Assembly (NCBI GenBank): GCA_014874485.1
Contig: JADBJK010000027.1
Location: 1-64,000 of the forward strand
From: Chloroflexota bacterium
GTDB lineage: Bacteria > Chloroflexota > Anaerolineae > DTLA01
DNA length: 64,000 bases
Reading direction: 5' to 3'
Position numbers and translations under genes: made by a program. Positions 59,789 to 64,000 of the stretch are shown here, piece after piece. The number at the start of each line of letters is the position of its first letter. Within the stretch, counting starts at the first letter, position 1. The notes under the pieces are model-generated. The model searched no databases and was not told the origin of the DNA. It saw nothing but the letters and a program-made list of their open reading frames with translations.

Positions 59789-60742
59789 ATGGGCGACAGC
59801 AGGATGAAGTGCCGCAAGTGCGGGCGGCCCGCTGCCATCAACATGCGCCGCCACAAGTTGGCCCTGTGCGACGAGTGCTACCCGGCCTGGTTCCGCGGGC
59901 AGGTGGAGCGCACCATCCGCCAGTTCCAGATGCTCGCGCCCGATGACCGGGTGCTGGTGGCCGTGTCGGGCGGGAAGGACAGCCTGAGCGTGTGGGACGT
60001 GCTCTTGCGCCTGGGCTATCATGCGGAGGGCCTTTACATTGACCTGGGCATTCCAGACGGGGGCTATTCCACCGAGTCCAAGGTTCGCGCCCTGCGCTTT
60101 GCAGAGGCGCGCGGCGCGGTGTGCCATGTCGTGAGCGTGCGCGACCGCTACGGGCTTTCGGTGCCCGAACTCGCCATGCGGCGCGGGCGCGGGCACAAGG
60201 TGTGTTCCCTGTGCGGGCTGGTCAAGCGGCACATCATGAACGGCTTCGCCTGGGAGGGCGGCTTCTCAGTGCTGGTTACGGGCCACAACCTGGACGATGA
60301 GGCGGCCGTGCTGATGCAGAACACCCTGACATGGCAACCCGGCTACCTGGCCCGCCAGTCTCCCGTGCTGCCCGCCGACAGCGAGGGCCTGGCGCGCAAG
60401 GTGAAGCCGCTGTGCCTGATGTACGAGCGCGAGGTGGCCGCCTACGCGCTGGTGTGCGGCATTGACTACATCCAGGACGAGTGTCCCCATGCCGTGGGGG
60501 CGCGGACACTGTTCTACAAGGAGATTCTCAACCAACTGGAGCAGCGTTCGCCGGGCGCGAAGGCGTACTTCTTCACCCAGTTCCTGCGCGCCAAGCAGAG
60601 CGGCGCGATTCGGTTTGTGGAAGGAGAGGAGGCCGCTCTCCACGCGTGCGAGCGGTGCGGGCAGCCGACCACCGCGCCCGGGCTGTGCGCTTTCTGCCGC
60701 CTGTGGCAATCCGACACGCAAGGTGATGAAGAGGGAGCATGA
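59789..60742 (+). CDS. ttuA: TtuA-like tRNA 2-thiouridine synthetase
   Basis: The 317-residue protein has an N-terminal zinc finger (C8, C11, C27, C30), PP-loop SGGKDS (60-65), the catalytic/Fe-S cysteines C139 and C142 (KVCSLCGLVK) plus C232 (ECPHAVGAR), and a C-terminal zinc finger (C287, C290, C300, C303). This is the TtuA arrangement; TtuA makes 2-thioribothymidine at tRNA position 54, which stabilises tRNA in thermophiles. The ATG at 59789 follows AGGTGGG; 59804 is an alternative. It overlaps yhhQ by 4 nt. Confidence 0.88.
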   Translation: MGDSRMKCRKCGRPAAINMRRHKLALCDECYPAWFRGQVERTIRQFQMLAPDDRVLVAVSGGKDSLSVWDVLLRLGYHAEGLYIDLGIPDGGYSTESKVRALRFAEARGAVCHVVSVRDRYGLSVPELAMRRGRGHKVCSLCGLVKRHIMNGFAWEGGFSVLVTGHNLDDEAAVLMQNTLTWQPGYLARQSPVLPADSEGLARKVKPLCLMYEREVAAYALVCGIDYIQDECPHAVGARTLFYKEILNQLEQRSPGAKAYFFTQFLRAKQSGAIRFVEGEEAALHACERCGQPTTAPGLCAFCRLWQSDTQGDEEGA

Positions 60743-61458
60743 GCATCGCGCACGAACGGCGGGCGTACCGCTACTTTGACCTGGTCATGGCGCTGTTTGT
60801 TGCCGTCTTGCTCATCAGCAACATTGCGTCATCGGCCAAGATCGTAACGTTCGGCGTGCCGTTCCTGACCTTTGACGGCGGCACGCTGCTGTTCCCGTTG
60901 AGTTACATCTTCGGCGACATCCTGACCGAGGTGTATGGATACCGGCGGTCGCGGCGCGTCATCTGGACGGGGTTCTTCTGCACGGCGCTGATGAGCCTGA
61001 CGCTGTGGGTCGTGGGGCGCATCCCCGGCGAGGCCGAGTGGTCCGCGCGGGTTGGGCAGCAGGCCTACGATGCCGTGCTCGGCGCGACGCCCCGCATCGT
61101 GGTGGCGAGCCTGGTGGCCTACTTCGCCGGCGAGTTCTCCAACTCCTACGTGCTGGCGAAGATGAAACTGCTGACGCGCGGGCGCTGGCTCTGGACGCGC
61201 ACCATCGGCTCCACCATCGTGGGCCAGGGGATTGACACGTTGCTGTTCGTTACGCTGGCGTTCGCCTTCTCCATGTCCTGGGGTGTGGTGTTCAGCATCT
61301 TCGTGTCCAACTACCTGTTCAAGACCGGGCTGGAAATCGTGATGACGCCGGTAACCTACCAGGTCGTCAACTTCCTGAAGAAAGCCGAGAATGAGGACTA
61401 CTACGACTACGGCACGGATTTCAACCCGTTCCGCATAGGTGGGGAGCGCGTGTCATGA
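60739..61458 (+). CDS. yhhQ: Queuosine-precursor transporter (YhhQ/VUT family)
   Basis: The 239-residue protein has about six membrane helices and the family-typical FDGGTLLFPLSYIFGDILTEVYGYRRSR and FAGEFSNSYVLAKMK blocks with an SKR/NQ-like pattern. YhhQ imports the queuine or preQ precursor used for tRNA wobble modification. It overlaps ttuA and era by 4 nt each (ATGA junctions), linking the tRNA-modification genes to a ribosome-assembly GTPase. Confidence 0.87.
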   Translation: MSIAHERRAYRYFDLVMALFVAVLLISNIASSAKIVTFGVPFLTFDGGTLLFPLSYIFGDILTEVYGYRRSRRVIWTGFFCTALMSLTLWVVGRIPGEAEWSARVGQQAYDAVLGATPRIVVASLVAYFAGEFSNSYVLAKMKLLTRGRWLWTRTIGSTIVGQGIDTLLFVTLAFAFSMSWGVVFSIFVSNYLFKTGLEIVMTPVTYQVVNFLKKAENEDYYDYGTDFNPFRIGGERVS

Positions 61459-62411
61459 GCGACGAGATGGATTTGCTGATTCCGGAGAGCCTTCCCGAAG
61501 ATCACCGGTCCGGGTTCGTGGCGCTGGTGGGCCGGCCCAACGTGGGCAAGTCCACGCTGATGAACGCATACCTGGGGCAGAAGATCGCCATCGTGTCGGA
61601 GAAGCCCCAGACGACGCGCCAGCGCATTCTGGGCATCCTGACGGAGCCGAAGTACCAGATCGTGTTCGTGGACACGCCCGGCATTCACTCGCCGCATCAC
61701 CTGCTCGGCGAGTATATGGTAACCACGGCCAAGCGCACGCTCAAGGATGCGGATGTGATCCTGTGGCTGGTGGACGGGTCGGTTCCGCCCACGCCCGAGG
61801 ACGTGGACATCGGCCAGACGCTTCGGGAAGCGGCGAAGGTGCCGATCATCCTCGCCGTCAACAAGATAGACCTGGTGCCCGAAGGGGACCGGGACGGCAT
61901 CGCGGCGCAGTACCTGGCCCTGGCGGACATCCACGCCCACGCGCTGATTTCGGCGACGCGGGGAGACAACCGCGACCGCCTGCTGGAGATGATCGTGGAT
62001 GCGCTGCCGCTCGGCCCGCGCTATTTTCCCGAAGATCAGGTTACGGACCAGGACGAGCGTTTTCTGGCTGCGGAGTTGATTCGCGAGCAGGTGCTGCGCG
62101 AGTGCCACCAGGAAGTGCCCCACTCGGTGGCGGTCATCGTGGACGAGTTCAAGGACCGCAGCGATGAGCTGTCCTACATCAGCGCGACGATTGCGGTGGA
62201 GCGCGAGTCGCAGAAGCAGATCGTCATCGGGCGCGGGGGCGGCATGCTGAAGCGGATTGGGCAGGGCGCGCGGCTGGAGATAGAGAAGGCGCTGGGCAGG
62301 CGCGTGTACCTGGAACTGTGGGTCAAGGTGCTGCCCAAGTGGCGGCGGGATCCGGCCCTGCTCAAGCGTCTGGGGTACGTCCTGCCCCCGGAAGCGGATA
62401 GCAAGGATTGA
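61455..62411 (+). CDS. era: GTPase Era
   Basis: The 318-residue protein has G1 GRPNVGKST, G2 TTRQR, G3 DTPG, G4 NKID and a C-terminal KH domain (QKQIVIGRGGGMLKRIGQGARLEIEKAL). Era binds the 3' end of 16S rRNA and helps 30S assembly. It overlaps yhhQ by 4 nt and is the last gene of this operon. Confidence 0.95.
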   Translation: MSDEMDLLIPESLPEDHRSGFVALVGRPNVGKSTLMNAYLGQKIAIVSEKPQTTRQRILGILTEPKYQIVFVDTPGIHSPHHLLGEYMVTTAKRTLKDADVILWLVDGSVPPTPEDVDIGQTLREAAKVPIILAVNKIDLVPEGDRDGIAAQYLALADIHAHALISATRGDNRDRLLEMIVDALPLGPRYFPEDQVTDQDERFLAAELIREQVLRECHQEVPHSVAVIVDEFKDRSDELSYISATIAVERESQKQIVIGRGGGMLKRIGQGARLEIEKALGRRVYLELWVKVLPKWRRDPALLKRLGYVLPPEADSKD

Positions 62412-62493
62412 CACCCCGGCCAAGGGTGCTACAATCGGACTACCTTGCGACGTCGGTCGCATCTTCAATCCCACACCAAGGAAGGCTGTCGCG

Positions 62494-64000
62494 TTGGCAC
62501 TGACGAACAAGAAGTGGCAAGTGGCTCCACGGATACGCGATGATGTGCTCCAGCGTTTCAGTGCGGCGGGCGTGCATCCCTTGATCGCGCAGGTGCTGTA
62601 CAATCGGGGGGTGGAATCTCCCGACCATGCGGAGCGCGATTTCTTCAGCGCCAGCGAAATCCCCGCCCCGTTTCTGCTGACCGATATGGACAAGGCGGTT
62701 GTGCGCCTGCGCGACGCCATCCGCAGGGGCGAACTCATCATCGTCTGCGGCGACTACGACGTGGATGGCGTTACGGCGACGGCGCTCATGTGCGAGACGC
62801 TGGCGTCGCTGGGCGCGCGCGTGGAGCCTTACATCCCGACCAGGGCCGGCGAGGGGTACGGGCTGAGCCTTCGCGCCGTGGACCAGTTCGCCGAGGAGGG
62901 CTGCCGCCTCATCGTTACCGTGGACACGGGCATCCGCTCCAACGCCGAGGCGGAGCGGGCCCGCGAGCACGGCATAGACATGATCATCACCGACCACCAC
63001 TCGGCGCACGGCGCGTTGCCCCCCGCGGTTGCCTGCGTCAATCCAAAGCGCGCGGACAGCCGGTATCCGTTCGCGGACCTGTCCGGTGTGGGCGTGGCGT
63101 ACAAACTGGCCCAGGCGCTGTTGCGTTCCCACAGCCAGTCGTCCATTCTCCCAGACGCGCGCCCTGTGCAGGAGTCGGATTTGCTGGATTTGGTGGCGCT
63201 AGGCACGGTGGCGGACTTGGCCCCGTTGCGCGGCGAGAATCGTGCCCTGGTGCTTCGGGGAGTGGGGGCGCTTCGCCACACGCGCCGCCCCGGACTGCAG
63301 GAACTGATTGCCACCAGTTGCCTGCGCGGGCCTGTAACGGTGGACAGCATCGGCTACATCCTCGGCCCGCGACTGAACGCGGCGGGAAGGCTGGACACCG
63401 CCATGGACAGTTACCGCCTGCTCACCACGCGCGATCGCGAGGAGGCTATCCGGCTCTCGCGGAAACTGGACGAGTACAACCGCGAGCGCCAGCGGCTGAC
63501 CCTGGAGGCCATTGAGCGCACCCGCCCGATGGCCCAGGAGGCGGCAGCGCGCGCTCTGCTGCTGTTCGTGGCCGATCCGGAGATTCCCGAAGGAATCGCG
63601 GGGCTTGTGGCCACCCGCCTGGTGGAAGAATTCTACCGCCCGGCCATCGTAATCCAGAAATCGGATGGCGTGAGCCGTGGCTCGGCCCGGAGCGTGCCCG
63701 AGTGGAACATCACGCAGGCGCTGGATCGGTGCAGCCATCTCCTCGTGCGGCACGGGGGCCACGCGGCGGCCGCGGGGTTTGAGGTGGAGACGGAGCGCCT
63801 GGACGCCCTGCGCGACGAGTTGCTTCGCATGGCGCATGCGGAACTGGCGGGGCGCACGCTGCTGCCCACGCTCATCGCGGACGCCGAGGTGCAGTTGGGC
63901 GAGATGACGTGGGATTTCCAGCGCGAACTCGCCCGCCTGGAGCCATTCGGGTACGACAACCCCGCGCCCGTCTTCGTGTGCCGCAACGTGCGCATCAGAG
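62494..64000 (+). CDS. recJ: Single-strand-specific exonuclease RecJ (3' partial)
   Basis: The TTG start at 62494 is preceded by AAGGAAGG. The frame stays open to the right edge (502 codons), so the end is outside the window. Motifs are CGDYDVDGVTATALM (metal), VDTGIRS, TDHHSAHG (DHH) and the DHHA1 GGHAAAAGFEV, followed by the beginning of the OB-fold region. RecJ degrades single-stranded DNA 5' to 3' in recombination and mismatch repair. Confidence 0.95.
   Translation, partial: MALTNKKWQVAPRIRDDVLQRFSAAGVHPLIAQVLYNRGVESPDHAERDFFSASEIPAPFLLTDMDKAVVRLRDAIRRGELIIVCGDYDVDGVTATALMCETLASLGARVEPYIPTRAGEGYGLSLRAVDQFAEEGCRLIVTVDTGIRSNAEAERAREHGIDMIITDHHSAHGALPPAVACVNPKRADSRYPFADLSGVGVAYKLAQALLRSHSQSSILPDARPVQESDLLDLVALGTVADLAPLRGENRALVLRGVGALRHTRRPGLQELIATSCLRGPVTVDSIGYILGPRLNAAGRLDTAMDSYRLLTTRDREEAIRLSRKLDEYNRERQRLTLEAIERTRPMAQEAAARALLLFVADPEIPEGIAGLVATRLVEEFYRPAIVIQKSDGVSRGSARSVPEWNITQALDRCSHLLVRHGGHAAAAGFEVETERLDALRDELLRMAHAELAGRTLLPTLIADAEVQLGEMTWDFQRELARLEPFGYDNPAPVFVCRNVRIR

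Noticed and set aside
62790-63515. Arg/Gly-rich 241-residue frame
   Set aside because: It is an out-of-frame reading inside recJ, whose true frame is open from 62494 to the window edge.

Overview
The window is a GC-rich bacterial chromosome segment that most likely comes from a thermophilic member of the Chloroflexota (Anaerolineae-like). This is inferred from several signs. Secreted proteins carry long Thr/Pro linkers. There is a gingipain-like C25 peptidase, FG-GAP and DNRLRE/PPC surface proteins, and a Ser/Thr kinase-PP2C cassette. Short palindromic repeats crowd the gaps between genes. A TtuB-TtuA-like pair is present, and its tRNA 2-thiouridine-54 modification is typical of thermophiles. 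No rRNA or taxonomic marker confirms the assignment. GlnRS, Era and RecJ (cut by the right edge) are housekeeping anchors.

Layout. 0-4.3 kb: end of a secreted beta-propeller protein converging on a C25 peptidase. 4.4-9.4 kb: a membrane sugar transferase, a two-gene operon of unknown function, and palindromic cassettes. 9.9-26.3 kb: two convergent operons that together look like a complete cyclitol (inositol) regulon. 26.8-31.5 kb: acyl-CoA dehydrogenase, two DUF35 proteins and two degenerate thiolase-like proteins. 31.9-34.2 kb: acetyltransferase, LmbE-type deacetylase, tRNA-Arg. 34.3-39.5 kb: a 2-hydroxyacid (lactate/glycolate) module with GlcD, GlcF, LarA and an LDH2-type dehydrogenase. 39.6-51.5 kb: TPR protein, DUF1385 protein, FG-GAP protein, tRNA-Gln next to glnS, a ferric-reductase-like membrane protein, and a large 5'-nucleotidase. 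51.6-59.4 kb: CDP-alcohol transferase, tRNA-Glu, NYN-HEAT protein, glycerophosphodiesterase, two Ser/Thr kinases, PP2C and an HtrA-type protease. 59.5-64 kb: ttuB-ttuA-yhhQ-era, then recJ.

The most striking biology is the 9.9-26.3 kb locus. The plus-strand operon encodes proteins resembling, by remembered sequence, the Thermotoga inositol enzymes IolM (scyllo-inosose dehydrogenase) and IolO (5-keto-L-gluconate epimerase), plus tagaturonate epimerase UxaE. A creatininase-fold hydrolase sits where IolN is expected. The minus-strand operon encodes a LacI regulator, a ketose 3-epimerase-like protein, IolI, an IolG-like dehydrogenase, an ABC importer of the iron/polyamine type and a PfkB kinase. 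The first promoter of each operon is a near-perfect sigma70 promoter. Each is followed, exactly 5 nt after the -10 box, by the same 13-mer TGCAAACGTGTGC, a quasi-palindrome that fits a LacI-family operator. The two operons therefore probably form one regulon taking inositol to D-fructuronate.

The second striking feature is a family of intergenic palindromic cassettes at ten loci. Five of them begin exactly at the TAG stop codon of a neighbouring gene. Six copies of a perfect 17+1+17 palindrome and two tandem amplifications (121 bp and 172 bp periods, three copies each) occur within the family.
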